Positions 32,003-41,241 of a stretch of DNA of 64,000 nt are shown piece after piece. The notes below the pieces were generated by a model. The model was not told the DNA's origin. It worked only from the letters and a program-made list of their open reading frames with translations, and did no database searches. The translations under genes and the position numbers were made by a program. How positions within the stretch are numbered: position 1 is the first letter of the stretch; each line of letters begins with the position of its first letter. The stretch comes from Mesorhizobium sp. M7A.F.Ca.US.008.03.1.1 (GTDB lineage: Bacteria > Pseudomonadota > Alphaproteobacteria > Rhizobiales > Rhizobiaceae), in contig NZ_RZRU01000018.1 in NCBI RefSeq assembly GCF_003997495.1, positions 1-64,000 of the forward strand. Direction: 5' to 3'.

Positions 32003-32911
32003 ATGGATGATCAAACGCAAGCTCTCGCGGCGACCCCTGCCCTCGGCAACTCCACCCTCGGCAGGCTGACGGAAAAACTGCCGCCGCATGTCTGGTTCGG
32101 CGTCAGCGCCGTCTTCCACTATCTCGGGCCGGCATTCGCCGTGCTGCTTTTCCCGCATGTCGGCGTGCTCGGCATGGCGTGGCTGCGCATCGCCACGGCA
32201 GCACTCGTCTTCGCACCGCTGACCCGTCCATGGCGCAGCTTCGCCCCCGCCGATCGCTCGACGCGGCTGCTGTTGCTGGCCTTCGGCGCCTGTCTGGCGG
32301 TGATGAACTGTTCGTTCTACCTGGCGCTCGACCGCCTGCCGATCTCGCTGGTGGCGGCGATCGAATTCGTCGGCACCATCGGCGTCGCGGTGGTCGGCCT
32401 CAGGAGCCCGCGCAATCTTGCCGCCCTTGCCGTCGCCGTGACCGGCACCTTGCTGCTCATCGACGTCAGATGGTCCGATGATCCCATCGGGCTGTTCTGG
32501 GCTTTCCTCAACGGCGCGCTGTTTGTCGGCTACATCGTGCTCGGCCACCGCGTCGCCGCTTCAGGTGCAGGCGGAGGCATCGCCGGCCTGGGTGCAGCCA
32601 TGGCGATCGCTTTCATCGTCGTTCTGCCGATCGGCCTCACCGACGCCCTGCCCGCCTTTTTCTCACCATTGCTGCTGCTCGCCGCCATCGGCGTCGGCAT
32701 CTGTTCTTCGGTCATTCCTTACATCTGCGACCAGCTCGCCATGTCGCGGCTGCCGCGCGCGAGCTTCGCGCTGATGCTGTCGCTGCTGCCGGTCACCGCA
32801 ACACTGATCGGCGTCATCGTGCTGCATCAGATTCCGAGTTTTAACGATTGCCTCGGCATTGCGCTGGTGGTCGCCGGCGTCGCCTTCCACAAGCCGGCGA
32901 ACACGGATTAG
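32003..32911 (+). CDS. DMT-family exporter, RhtA-like
   Basis: A 302-residue EamA/DMT transporter with about ten hydrophobic helices, two EamA repeats, and motifs such as YLALDRLPISLVAAIEFVGTIGVAVVG and ALMLSLLPVTATLIGVIVL typical of the RhtA threonine/homoserine exporter group. The substrate is probably an amino acid or related metabolite. It is divergent from an Lrp/AsnC regulator, 89 bp between start codons. Confidence 0.88.
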   Translation: MDDQTQALAATPALGNSTLGRLTEKLPPHVWFGVSAVFHYLGPAFAVLLFPHVGVLGMAWLRIATAALVFAPLTRPWRSFAPADRSTRLLLLAFGACLAVMNCSFYLALDRLPISLVAAIEFVGTIGVAVVGLRSPRNLAALAVAVTGTLLLIDVRWSDDPIGLFWAFLNGALFVGYIVLGHRVAASGAGGGIAGLGAAMAIAFIVVLPIGLTDALPAFFSPLLLLAAIGVGICSSVIPYICDQLAMSRLPRASFALMLSLLPVTATLIGVIVLHQIPSFNDCLGIALVVAGVAFHKPANTD

Positions 32912-32921
32912 ACGGAGGCCC

Positions 32922-33809
32922 CTAGGCCAATTTCTGCTTGAGGAAGGCGATCGTTCTGCCCCAGGCAAGGTCGGCCGCCTTCTTGTCGTAACGCGCTGCC
33001 GACGTGTCGTTGTTGAAGGCATGGTTGGCGCCCTCATAGACATAGACCGTGTATTCGACATGCGCGGCGTCGAGTTCCTTCTTGAAGGCGTCGATGCCGG
33101 CATTGATGCGCTCGTCCAGTCCGCCATAGTGCAGCAGCAAGGCCGCCTTGATCTTGGATACATCGGCGGCCTTCGGCTGCATGCCGTAATAGGCAACGCC
33201 GGCACTGAGATCGGGCGCGTTGACGGCCAGCATGTTGACCGTGCCGCCACCCCAGCAGAAGCCGATAGCGCCGACCTTGCCGTTGCCGTCCTTGTCGCTC
33301 TTGAGGAAAGCGACGGTCGCAACACCGTCGGCGATGGTCTGCGCCGGATCGAGCTTGGCGAACATGTCGCGCGCCTTGTCTTCGTCGGCTGGCGTGCCGC
33401 CGAGCGGCGACAGGAAATCCGGCGCCAGCGCCACGAACCCTTCCAGCGCCACGCGCCGCGCCACATCGCGGATATGCGGGTTGAGCCCCCTGTTCTCATG
33501 CACGACGATCACAGTACCGAGCTTGCCCGCCTTGTCCGCCGGCTTGACCAGATAGCCCTTCATCTCGCCACTGCTGCCGGGATAGCTGATGTCCTCGCCC
33601 TTCACCCGCGGATCGTTGTCGGCGACAACGGCCGCTTGCGCCGAATTTGCCGCCAGAAGCGGCGCGATCGCGGCCGCCGCCGCACCCGATCCGGCAAGCC
33701 GGGTCAACTGCTCCATGAACCGGCGGCGATCGAGCGTCAGATGCGTGTATTCATCATAGGCATCGATCATCGCCTGGGTGATGGCGGGCTTGGCGTCGGG
33801 TTTCGTCAT
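32922..33809 (-). CDS. Exported dienelactone hydrolase family protein
   Basis: A 295-residue alpha/beta hydrolase. Residues about 28-61 include DRRRFMEQLTRLAGSGAAAAAIAPLLAA, a twin-arginine signal preceded by an unusually long polar stretch. The mature part has the dienelactone hydrolase strand VIVVHENRGLNPHIRDVARR, the nucleophile elbow GFCWGGG (Cys nucleophile), and later Asp and His in LLHYGGLDERI and YEGANHAFNND. The natural substrate is unknown. It ends just past the stop of the convergent DMT exporter. Confidence 0.88.
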   Translation of the reverse strand: MTKPDAKPAITQAMIDAYDEYTHLTLDRRRFMEQLTRLAGSGAAAAAIAPLLAANSAQAAVVADNDPRVKGEDISYPGSSGEMKGYLVKPADKAGKLGTVIVVHENRGLNPHIRDVARRVALEGFVALAPDFLSPLGGTPADEDKARDMFAKLDPAQTIADGVATVAFLKSDKDGNGKVGAIGFCWGGGTVNMLAVNAPDLSAGVAYYGMQPKAADVSKIKAALLLHYGGLDERINAGIDAFKKELDAAHVEYTVYVYEGANHAFNNDTSAARYDKKAADLAWGRTIAFLKQKLA

Positions 33810-34078
33810 GGAAGAGTTCCTCTGCTTCGGGCTTCAATTCCCCAGCTACATAGGGACCAAGCCGGCATGATCCAGTCGAGCACTCATCGCGGCCGTCGAT
33901 CGCTTCAGGGTGTAGGCAGCCAACCGCGCCCGGGCAGTAAGCCGGTGCCATGCGCGGCCGTGTCATCACTTTTTGGTCATTGGCGATAAATCCTGCTGGC
34001 GTTGCCACAATAGTGAGGGAAGGTGGCTATCGACGGTATCTTGGCCGCGTGCCTACACGTCAGACCCAGAAGGAAGCG

Positions 34079-34240
34079 ATGACCATGACCATGCCTTCCC
34101 CGATCCTCGCCAGCGCGCTCGTCCTTGCGGCGACCGCCGCTTTGACCCTACGCGCGATGGTTCTGAATGCAGGCAGACGATCGTTGATCAGGGTCCGCAC
34201 TGAGCGGAACCGCAACACGAAAACCCAGGGGTTGAGGTGA
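34079..34240 (+). CDS. Small membrane protein (53 aa)
   Basis: ATG 34079 with the ribosome site AGGAAG gives MTMTMPSPILASALVLAATAALTLRAMVLNAG, a single transmembrane helix (about residues 7-28), then a basic Arg/Asn/Thr-rich tail. It precedes the DUF2780-like gene by 4 bp, so the two are probably an operon. No family was recognised. Confidence 0.55.
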   Translation: MTMTMPSPILASALVLAATAALTLRAMVLNAGRRSLIRVRTERNRNTKTQGLR

Positions 34241-34244
34241 CGCC

Positions 34245-34679
34245 ATGAACGTCCAGGACATCGTCAACACCGTTTCGCAGAAGGCGGGCCTCGACCAGGC
34301 GACGACGGAGAAAGTCGTCGGCACCATCTTCTCGGTGCTCGAACACGAGGCGGAAGGCACAAGCGCCTCGGCGTTCTTCGCCAAGATCCCCGGCGCCGAC
34401 GACCTCGCCCATCAATATGACGTCATGGCCGCCGCTCCGGCCGGCGGTGGCGGTTTTCTGTCGTCGTTGCAGGGCGCGCTTGGCGGCGTTCTCGGCGAGA
34501 AGGCCGGCGCGCTGATCAACGGCGTTGCCGCGCTCAAGGCATCCGGGCTCGACATGGCGCAAATCCAGAAGGCCGGCGCGACGCTGATCCAGCAGGCCGA
34601 AGCCGCCGCCGGCCCCGACCTGACCAACAAGGTGCTCGGCTCGGTGCCCAGCCTGAAGGGCCATCTGGGGATTGGCTGA
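34245..34679 (+). CDS. DUF2780-like (VcgC/VcgE) protein
   Basis: A 144-residue helical protein starting MNVQDIVNTVSQKAGLDQATTEKVVGTIFSVLEHEAEGTSASAFFAKIPGADDLA, resembling the DUF2780 family, then a Gly/Ala loop (PAGGGGFLSSLQGALGGVLGEKAGALINGV) and a C-terminal helical half. No catalytic motif or signal peptide is seen. The function is unknown. It follows the 53-residue membrane protein closely and is followed by a hairpin of CCCCGT/ACGGGG type. Confidence 0.7.
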   Translation: MNVQDIVNTVSQKAGLDQATTEKVVGTIFSVLEHEAEGTSASAFFAKIPGADDLAHQYDVMAAAPAGGGGFLSSLQGALGGVLGEKAGALINGVAALKASGLDMAQIQKAGATLIQQAEAAAGPDLTNKVLGSVPSLKGHLGIG

Positions 34680-34731
34680 TCGACAACGGGTCGATCGGAA
34701 GATTTGCCGTCCCTCATCGCCCAGTCGGGCA

Positions 34732-34759
34732 CTTTTCCCCGTCACTATACGGGGAAAAG
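34732..34759. terminator. CCCCGT/ACGGGG hairpin after the DUF2780-like gene
   Basis: CTTTTCCCCGT (34732-34742) pairs with ACGGGGAAAAG (34749-34759) around a 6-base loop. It may end transcription of the convergent DUF2780-like and gcd genes. A related hairpin stands at 63852-63875, so it may also belong to a dispersed element. Confidence 0.55.
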
Positions 34760-34817
34760 ATACCGGCACAGATGAGCGGCGGCGCGACCTCTGAAAGATC
34801 GCGTTACCCTGTCGCCC

Positions 34818-37196
34818 CTACTTCGGCAACGCGTAGGCCATCACATAATCCCCAGGCTTGGTGCCGACCGAACCGTGGCCGCCGGCGACGATGACCACGA
34901 ACTGGCGGCCGTCGGCGACCGTATAGGTCATCGGCGTCGATTGCCCGCCGGCCGGCAGCCGCGCCTGCCACAGCTGCTTGCCCGACGTCAGGTCGTAGGC
35001 GCGCAGATAGTCGTCGACCGCCGCCCCCAGGAAGGCGACGCCGCCAGCCGTGATCATCGGCCCGCCGATGCCCGGCACCCCGACTTTCAGCGGCAGCGGC
35101 AGCGGCGTCATGTCGTAGACGGTGCCGTTGCGGTGCTTGTAGGCGATCTTGCCGGTCCTGAGGTCGGCGCCGGCGACATAGCCCCAGGGCGGCGCCTGGC
35201 AAGGAATGCCAAGCGGCGACAGGAACGGTCCCATCACCACCGCGTAGGGCGCGCCCTCGTTGCGGTTCAGCCCCTGCTCGCTGCCGCGCCCCTCATCCGG
35301 CGGCGGCACCTGATCGCGCGGGATCAACTGCGACTTGAACGCCAGGTAGGTCGGCATGCCGAACAGCACCTGCCGGACCGGATCGACGGCGACGCCACCC
35401 CAGTTGAAGGTGCCGAAATTGCCGGGGTAGATCAGCGAGCCCTGGACGGAAGGCGGCGTATAGCGCCCCTCATAGCGCAGGCCCTGGAATTCGATCCGGC
35501 AGGCCAACTGGTCGAACATGGTGAGGCCCCACATGTCGGCGCCGGTCAGCGGCTTCGGCATGAAGGTGAGATCGGAGACCGGCTGCGTCGGCGATGTGTG
35601 GTCGCCTTCGATCGCACCGCCGGGCGCCGGCACGTCGTTGACCGCAATGACCGGCTCGCCGGTGCGGCGGTCGAGCACATAGAGGTCGCCCTGCTTGGTC
35701 GGTCCGACCAGCGCCGGCACCACCGTGCCGTCGGGTTTGGTGATGTCGATCAGGCTCGGCTGCGCCGGCACGTCCATGTCCCAGAGATCGTGGTGCACGG
35801 TCTGCCGCACCCATCGCACCTGACCGGTGTTGAGGTCGAGCGCGGTGATCGACGACGAGAACTTCTCGACATTGGCGCTGCGCCCGGCGCCGAGCTGGTC
35901 CGGCGTCTGGTTGCCGAGCGGCACGTAGAGCAGGCCGAGCTTCTCGTCGGCGCTCGGCGTCGACCACATGTTGGGCGAGTTGGCGGTATAGGTCTGGCCG
36001 GCCGGCAGCGGCGTCGTCTGGTCCGGATTGCCGGAATCCCAGTTCCACACCAGCGCGCCGGTGGCAGCGTCGTAGGCGCGGATGACGCCGGACGGCTCCT
36101 GCGTCGAATAATTGTCGTTGACTGCGCCGCCGATGATGATCTTGCCGCCTGAGATCAGCGGTGCCGAGGTCGAGTAATAATAGCCCGACTTCGGATAGGG
36201 CATGTTGGTCAGAAGGTTCAGCGTGCCGCCCTCGGCGAAAGCCGGGCAGACCTGCCCGTTGGCGGCGTCGAGCGCGATCAGCCGCGCGTCCGAGGTCGGC
36301 AGGTAGACGCGGGTCGCACAGGGCTGCCCGGAGGCGCCGGCGGCATCGGCGTAATAGGCCACGCCGCGGCAGGTCTGGTGCTGGCGGTCCTTGTCGAGCT
36401 TGACCTTGGGATCGAAGCGCCATTTTTCCTTGCCGCTCGCGGCATCGATGGCGATGGCGAAATTATGCGGCGTGCAGATGTAGAGCGTGTCGCCGATCTT
36501 CAGCGGCGTCACCTGATAGGTGGTCTCGCCGACATCGTCCGGTCCCTTCACGTCGCCGGTCCGGTAGGTCCAGGCAGGCTGCAGCTTGGCGACATTGTCT
36601 GATGTGATCTGGTCGAGCGGCGAATAGCGCTGGCCGAACTGCGTGCGTCCGTAATAGTGCCATTCGCCGGCCGGCACATCATTGCCGAGATTGGCGTTGG
36701 CAACCACCTTATCGGTGCCGAGTTCGCCGGCAATGTCCTTCGGATCCGATGTCATCGAATAACCGGCGACGGCCAGTGATGCCAGCACGGCAAGGATCAG
36801 CGGCGCGCGTGCGTCAGGGCCGACAAGACCCCGCCTCGCCCACGGCGTCAGCAGCCACAAAGCGAGAAGCACGATGATGCCGCCGCGAGGCCCGAGTTCC
36901 CACCAGTCGAAGCCGGTTTCCCAGACCGCCCAGGCCAACGTGCCGAGGACGATCACCGCGTAGAGCCACAGTGCGGTGGACCGGCGCCGGTAGAGCAGCC
37001 AGGCGGCGATCAGGAAGGCAAGGCCGGCAACGACATAGTACCAGCTGCCGCCCAGCATCGCCAGGCGGATGCCGCCGCCGCCGAGTGCCAGGCCGATGAG
37101 GAAAAGAATGAGGGAGGTGATGGTGACAGCCAAGATGATACTCCTTCGACTGTTGCGCTTCGCGGCTTCGACTGTTGCGCTTCGCGGCGCGGCCAT
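34818..37196 (-). CDS. gcd: Membrane-bound PQQ glucose dehydrogenase
   Basis: Oxidises glucose to gluconolactone at the periplasmic face and passes electrons to ubiquinone; in many soil bacteria this acidification releases phosphate. From ATG 37196 it has 792 residues. The first part has about five membrane helices (about residues 22-155), then the PQQ eight-blade propeller with repeated W-motifs, for example GEWHYYGRTQFGQRYSPLDQI, KEKWRFDPKVKL and GNWDSGN-type strings, and the end YTVADGRQFVVIVAGGHGSVGTKPGD. Start choice is uncertain because a 22-bp direct repeat sits at the N-terminal codons. PQQ biosynthesis genes are not in the window. Confidence 0.9.
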   Translation of the reverse strand: MAAPRSATVEAAKRNSRRSIILAVTITSLILFLIGLALGGGGIRLAMLGGSWYYVVAGLAFLIAAWLLYRRRSTALWLYAVIVLGTLAWAVWETGFDWWELGPRGGIIVLLALWLLTPWARRGLVGPDARAPLILAVLASLAVAGYSMTSDPKDIAGELGTDKVVANANLGNDVPAGEWHYYGRTQFGQRYSPLDQITSDNVAKLQPAWTYRTGDVKGPDDVGETTYQVTPLKIGDTLYICTPHNFAIAIDAASGKEKWRFDPKVKLDKDRQHQTCRGVAYYADAAGASGQPCATRVYLPTSDARLIALDAANGQVCPAFAEGGTLNLLTNMPYPKSGYYYSTSAPLISGGKIIIGGAVNDNYSTQEPSGVIRAYDAATGALVWNWDSGNPDQTTPLPAGQTYTANSPNMWSTPSADEKLGLLYVPLGNQTPDQLGAGRSANVEKFSSSITALDLNTGQVRWVRQTVHHDLWDMDVPAQPSLIDITKPDGTVVPALVGPTKQGDLYVLDRRTGEPVIAVNDVPAPGGAIEGDHTSPTQPVSDLTFMPKPLTGADMWGLTMFDQLACRIEFQGLRYEGRYTPPSVQGSLIYPGNFGTFNWGGVAVDPVRQVLFGMPTYLAFKSQLIPRDQVPPPDEGRGSEQGLNRNEGAPYAVVMGPFLSPLGIPCQAPPWGYVAGADLRTGKIAYKHRNGTVYDMTPLPLPLKVGVPGIGGPMITAGGVAFLGAAVDDYLRAYDLTSGKQLWQARLPAGGQSTPMTYTVADGRQFVVIVAGGHGSVGTKPGDYVMAYALPK
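37144..37187 (-). repeat. 22-bp direct repeat at the 5' end of gcd
   Basis: Two adjacent copies of CTTCGACTGTTGCGCTTCGC plus GG lie within the first codons of the chosen frame. They encode RSATVEA and KRNSRR-type residues in different frames, so the duplication could have altered the N-terminus or the ribosome site. Confidence 0.8.
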
Positions 37197-37407
37197 GGCA
37201 ACCCGGCATTGCGTCGCTGCCCGAAGCACAACTTTCTCCTGACGGTCCCGCCTGTCAAGCACGGGCCTCAAACGCAAGCGGTAATGGTCCGTCACAATTG
37301 GGATAACATCGACCGCGGTGGGAGCGTGGGGCAGCAATCGGGCGCTTTAGCGGAACAAAACGTAGACAGTTCTGGTCTTTCCCCACCGAATCACTACATT
37401 CGGGGCA

Positions 37408-40077
37408 ATGTCCGGCTTTTCCGAAGACATGCCCTTTTTCGACGAACCCAATGCGCGGCCCACGGCCCCGTCGGGCATCGCCGCGCGCGCCATGGCTGCC
37501 CGCAGCGGACACAACAACGCGCCCGACTATCTCAAGGGGCTGAACCCCGAGCAGCGGCTGGCGGTGGAAACCACCGAAGGCCCGGTTCTGGTGCTGGCCG
37601 GAGCCGGCACCGGCAAGACCCGCGTGCTCACCACCCGCATCGCTCACATCCTCGCCACCGGCAAGGCGTTCCCGTCGCAGATCCTCGCGGTGACCTTCAC
37701 CAACAAGGCCGCGCGCGAGATGAAGATCCGCATTGGCGTGCTGATCGGCGAAGGCAATGTCGAGGGCATGCCCTGGCTCGGCACCTTCCACTCGATCGGC
37801 GTCAAGCTGCTGCGCCGCCACGCAGAACTTGCCGGCTTGAGATCCGACTTCACCATCCTCGACACCGACGACGTCGTGCGGCTGATCAAGCAGCTGATCC
37901 AGGCCGAAGGTCTGGACGACAAGCGCTGGCCGGCCAAGCAGTTCGCCCAGATGATCGACGGCTGGAAGAACAAGGGGCAAGGCCCGGCCGACATCGCCGA
38001 GGGCGATGCCCGCGCCTTCGCCAACGGCAAGGGCCGCGAACTCTACAAGGCCTATCAGGAGCGGCTGAAAACGCTGAACGCCTGCGATTTCGGCGACCTG
38101 CTCTGCCATCCGATCCGCATCTTCCGCGCCAATCCGGACGTGCTCAAGGAATACCACAAGCGCTTCAAATACATCCTCGTCGACGAGTACCAGGACACCA
38201 ACACCGCCCAGTACATGTGGCTGCGCCTCCTGGCGCAACGGCCGGATGCAGGGCGCGCGTCAACGTCGAAGGATTTGCATTCGGCCGAAGGCCGCAAGCC
38301 CGACCGGGCGTCGGCCGGCCAGGCCGCCCCCGCGGAGGCCAGCGAGCGAAACGAGCGCGCGGCCGTGAGCGAAAACAAAGTCAACATCTGCTGCGTCGGC
38401 GACGACGACCAATCCATCTATGGCTGGCGCGGCGCGGAGATCGACAACATCCTGCGCTTCGACAAGGATTTTCCCGGCGCCACCATCATCCGGCTGGAGC
38501 GCAACTACCGCTCGACCGCGCACATCCTTGGCGCTGCCTCCCACCTCATCGCCCACAATGACGGCCGCTTCGGCAAGACGCTGTTCACGGACCGCAACGA
38601 TCCCGAAGACGGCAAGGTGCATGTCCACGCCGCCTGGGATTCCGAGGAAGAAGCGCGCGCCGTCGGCGAGACCATCGAGACCTACCAGCGGCAAAAGCAC
38701 AATCTCAACGACATGGCGATCCTGGTCCGTGCCTCGTTCCAGATGCGCGAGTTCGAGGACCGTTTCGTCACGCTCGGCCTTAACTACCGCGTCATCGGCG
38801 GCCCGCGCTTCTACGAGCGCATGGAAATCCGCGATGCGCTGGCCTTTTTCCGCGTCGTCGCGCAAGGCGCCGACGACCTCGCCTTCGAACGCATTGTCAA
38901 TGTGCCCAAGCGCGGGCTGGGCGAAGCCACCATCCGGCAGATCCACGACACCGCGCGTGCGCTGCGCATCCCGATGCTGGAAGCCGCCGCCAAGCTGGCC
39001 GAAAGCGACGAACTGAAGCCGAAGCCGCGCGCGGCCTTGCGTGAAGTGGCGGCCAATTTCGAGCGCTGGCAGAAGGCGCTGGAAACCACGCCCCACACCG
39101 AACTCGCCGAGACCATTCTCGAAGAGAGCGGCTACACCGACATGTGGAAGAACGACCGCTCGGTCGAAGCCCCCGGCCGGCTGGAGAACCTGAAAGAGCT
39201 GATCCGCTCGATGGAGGAGTATGAATCGCTGCGCTCCTTCCTCGAGCATGTCGCACTGGTCATGGATGCCGAGCAGAATGCCGGCCTCGACGCCGTCAGC
39301 ATCATGACGCTGCATTCGGCCAAGGGCCTGGAATTCGAAACCGTCTTCCTGCCCGGCTGGGAGGAAGGCTTGTTCCCGCATCAGCGCGCGCTCGATGAAG
39401 GCGGCCGCTCCGGGCTGGAGGAAGAGCGCCGCCTTGCCTATGTCGGCCTGACCCGCGCCAAGAAGAACCTGCATCTGTGGTTCGTCTCCAACCGCCGCAT
39501 CCACGGCCTGTGGCAGTCGACCATCCCGTCACGCTTCCTCGACGAATTGCCCGAAGCCCATGTCGAGGTCGCCGAAAGCGGCAACTCCTACGGCGGCTAC
39601 GGCAATTCCTATGGCGGCGGTTCGTTTGCCTCCGGCCGCGGCGGCCAGGGCGCAGGACGGCAGAACCCCTATGGCGCCTCCCGCTTCGACAATGTCGGCG
39701 CCGACACCGAAAAATCCGGCGCCTTCTCGAACACCTATGCGACACCGGGCTGGCAGCGCGCGCAGGCCAACCGCACCGAGGCGACCGACCGCAACTGGGG
39801 CTCGCGCTCCGGCCATCAGGTCGAGCGCATCGGCTATGGCGAAACCGACAGCGGCTACGGCGCCGGCCGCACCTCCGTCAAGGGCCGCACGATCGACGGC
39901 GAACTGGTCGCCAAATCCGTCTCCGACACGCCATCGGCTTTCAGCGTCGGCGACCGCGTCTTCCATCAGAAATTCGGTAACGGCAACATTTCCGCCATCG
40001 AAGGCAACAAGCTGACCATCGACTTCGACAAGGCCGGCCAGAAACGCGTGCTGGACGGGTTTGTCGCGGCGGTGTGA
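37408..40077 (+). CDS. UvrD/PcrA DNA helicase with in-frame insert
   Basis: Superfamily 1A 3'-5' helicase acting in repair and replication. The 889-residue protein has Walker A GAGTGKT (65-71), the UvrD strand LAVTFTNKAAREMKIRI, motif II VDEYQDTN, motif III DDDQSIYGWRGA, motif IV/V MTLHSAKGLEFETVFLPGWEEGLFP and VGLTRAKKNL. A Gly/Tyr/Ser-rich region (about 715-760) and a basic C-terminal domain (SVGDRVFHQKFGNGNISAIEG) close it. An extra stretch of about 45 residues, rich in Ala/Arg/Ser/Glu, interrupts the core at residues 279-323. The real start may be the listed ATG or a later one, because the first 40 residues are unconserved. Confidence 0.93.
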   Translation: MSGFSEDMPFFDEPNARPTAPSGIAARAMAARSGHNNAPDYLKGLNPEQRLAVETTEGPVLVLAGAGTGKTRVLTTRIAHILATGKAFPSQILAVTFTNKAAREMKIRIGVLIGEGNVEGMPWLGTFHSIGVKLLRRHAELAGLRSDFTILDTDDVVRLIKQLIQAEGLDDKRWPAKQFAQMIDGWKNKGQGPADIAEGDARAFANGKGRELYKAYQERLKTLNACDFGDLLCHPIRIFRANPDVLKEYHKRFKYILVDEYQDTNTAQYMWLRLLAQRPDAGRASTSKDLHSAEGRKPDRASAGQAAPAEASERNERAAVSENKVNICCVGDDDQSIYGWRGAEIDNILRFDKDFPGATIIRLERNYRSTAHILGAASHLIAHNDGRFGKTLFTDRNDPEDGKVHVHAAWDSEEEARAVGETIETYQRQKHNLNDMAILVRASFQMREFEDRFVTLGLNYRVIGGPRFYERMEIRDALAFFRVVAQGADDLAFERIVNVPKRGLGEATIRQIHDTARALRIPMLEAAAKLAESDELKPKPRAALREVAANFERWQKALETTPHTELAETILEESGYTDMWKNDRSVEAPGRLENLKELIRSMEEYESLRSFLEHVALVMDAEQNAGLDAVSIMTLHSAKGLEFETVFLPGWEEGLFPHQRALDEGGRSGLEEERRLAYVGLTRAKKNLHLWFVSNRRIHGLWQSTIPSRFLDELPEAHVEVAESGNSYGGYGNSYGGGSFASGRGGQGAGRQNPYGASRFDNVGADTEKSGAFSNTYATPGWQRAQANRTEATDRNWGSRSGHQVERIGYGETDSGYGAGRTSVKGRTIDGELVAKSVSDTPSAFSVGDRVFHQKFGNGNISAIEGNKLTIDFDKAGQKRVLDGFVAAV
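38242..38376 (+). other. In-frame inserted segment in the helicase gene
   Basis: Codons 279-323 of the helicase encode a charged, low-complexity stretch (PDAGRASTSKDLHSAEGRKP onward, then ASERNERAAVSEN) between LRLLAQR and VNICCVGDDDQ, which are adjacent in typical homologues. GAGCGAAACGAGCGC and GGCCGA/TCGGCC inverted repeats occur inside it. It looks like an inserted element kept in frame. Confidence 0.65.
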
Positions 40078-40092
40078 GGATTGCGTCACCTT

Positions 40093-40149
40093 CGTCATCC
40101 ACGGGCGAAGCAAGGAGCTCAGCTCCGTCGCGGAGACCCGTGGATGACG
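40093..40149. repeat. 13-bp inverted repeat between helicase and permease genes
   Basis: CGTCATCCACGGG (40093-40105) and CCCGTGGATGACG (40137-40149) flank a 31-base loop. It lies between convergent genes and can act as a two-way stop. The sequence type is common in rhizobial intergenic regions. Confidence 0.85.
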
Positions 40150-40191
40150 AAACGATGGGCGTCCGCGCCAATCGGTCCGCCAACGAAACCC

Positions 40192-41241
40192 TCACCTGTA
40201 CCTTGCCTGGTTCCACTTGTGCCCCAGCAGCGACAGGATGATGATCAGGCCGTTGAAGAACTGCACGTAGAAGCCGCTCAGGCCCGCCGCGACGACGCCG
40301 GTCTGGATGAAGGACACGGTGACCGCGCCGATGGCGCCGCCGACGACGGTGCCGATGCCGCCCCAGGTCGGCGTGCCGCCGACGAACACCGAGGCCAGCA
40401 CCGGCAGGAGATAACCGTCGCCGGCCGTCGGCCACCAGGTGAAGTTGATCATCACCGAGAAGGTGCCGGCGATCGCAGCCCCGATGCCGACGAAGACGAA
40501 CACTTTCACCCGCACGCGCTTGACGTCGATGCCCATCTGCTGGGCGCTGTCGGGATTGTCGCCGACGACCCTCACCTGCGCGCCGAAGCGATGCCTGTTA
40601 TAGAGCATCGCCGACAGCACGACGAAGCCGATGGCCCAGAATATCTGCACCGGAATGCCCAGGACCTGGCTTGAGAAGATCGTGTAGGCCCAGCTGTCGC
40701 TGAGGCTGGTCAGCGCCATCGACTTGCCTTCGTTGATGATCTGGATCAGGCCACGCAGCAGGAAATTCATGCCGAGCGTGGCGATCAGCGACGACAGCCC
40801 GCCATAGACGACCAGCGAGCCTACCAGGAAGCCGAGCAGCATGCCGGTGACGAGTGCCGCGGCGATGCCGAGAAACGGATCGTAGCCGGCCTGCACGACC
40901 AGCGCGAAGACCCATGAGGCAAAACCCATTGTTGCCGGAAACGACAGGTCGATCTCACCGCAGGTGACGACGAAGACCAACGGCACCACCACGAACAGCG
41001 CAACGGGGAGCGTCGTCAGCACCGAGCGGTAGAGATACCAGGTGGTGAAGACGGTCGGGTTGGCGATCATGAACACCGCCATCATGACGATGAACACGGC
41101 GAGCGTGCCGAGCGCGGCACGATTGTCGAGGATGAAACCGCGCATCCAGTGATCGGATGGATGTTTCCACTCTTTCTGGGCACTGGGGCGGGGAATGCCG
41201 GCGGACGGCTCGTGCAGGTCGGGCTCCATGGTCTTGCTCAT
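40192..41241 (-). CDS. Sugar ABC transporter permease (RbsC type)
   Basis: Inner-membrane subunit of a carbohydrate importer, 349 residues with about ten hydrophobic helices. Motifs of the BPD_transp_2 family include VPLVFVVTCGEIDLSFPATMGFASWVFALV and GGTPTWGGIGTVVGGAIGAVTVSFIQTG. Its start overlaps the ATPase stop by 4 bp. The binding protein is upstream in the same operon. The substrate is unknown; inositol, ribose and hexitol uptake systems look alike. Confidence 0.92.
   Translation of the reverse strand: MSKTMEPDLHEPSAGIPRPSAQKEWKHPSDHWMRGFILDNRAALGTLAVFIVMMAVFMIANPTVFTTWYLYRSVLTTLPVALFVVVPLVFVVTCGEIDLSFPATMGFASWVFALVVQAGYDPFLGIAAALVTGMLLGFLVGSLVVYGGLSSLIATLGMNFLLRGLIQIINEGKSMALTSLSDSWAYTIFSSQVLGIPVQIFWAIGFVVLSAMLYNRHRFGAQVRVVGDNPDSAQQMGIDVKRVRVKVFVFVGIGAAIAGTFSVMINFTWWPTAGDGYLLPVLASVFVGGTPTWGGIGTVVGGAIGAVTVSFIQTGVVAAGLSGFYVQFFNGLIIILSLLGHKWNQARYR

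Noticed and set aside
38260..39504. 414-residue minus-strand frame
   Set aside because: Shadow of the helicase gene, no recognised domain.
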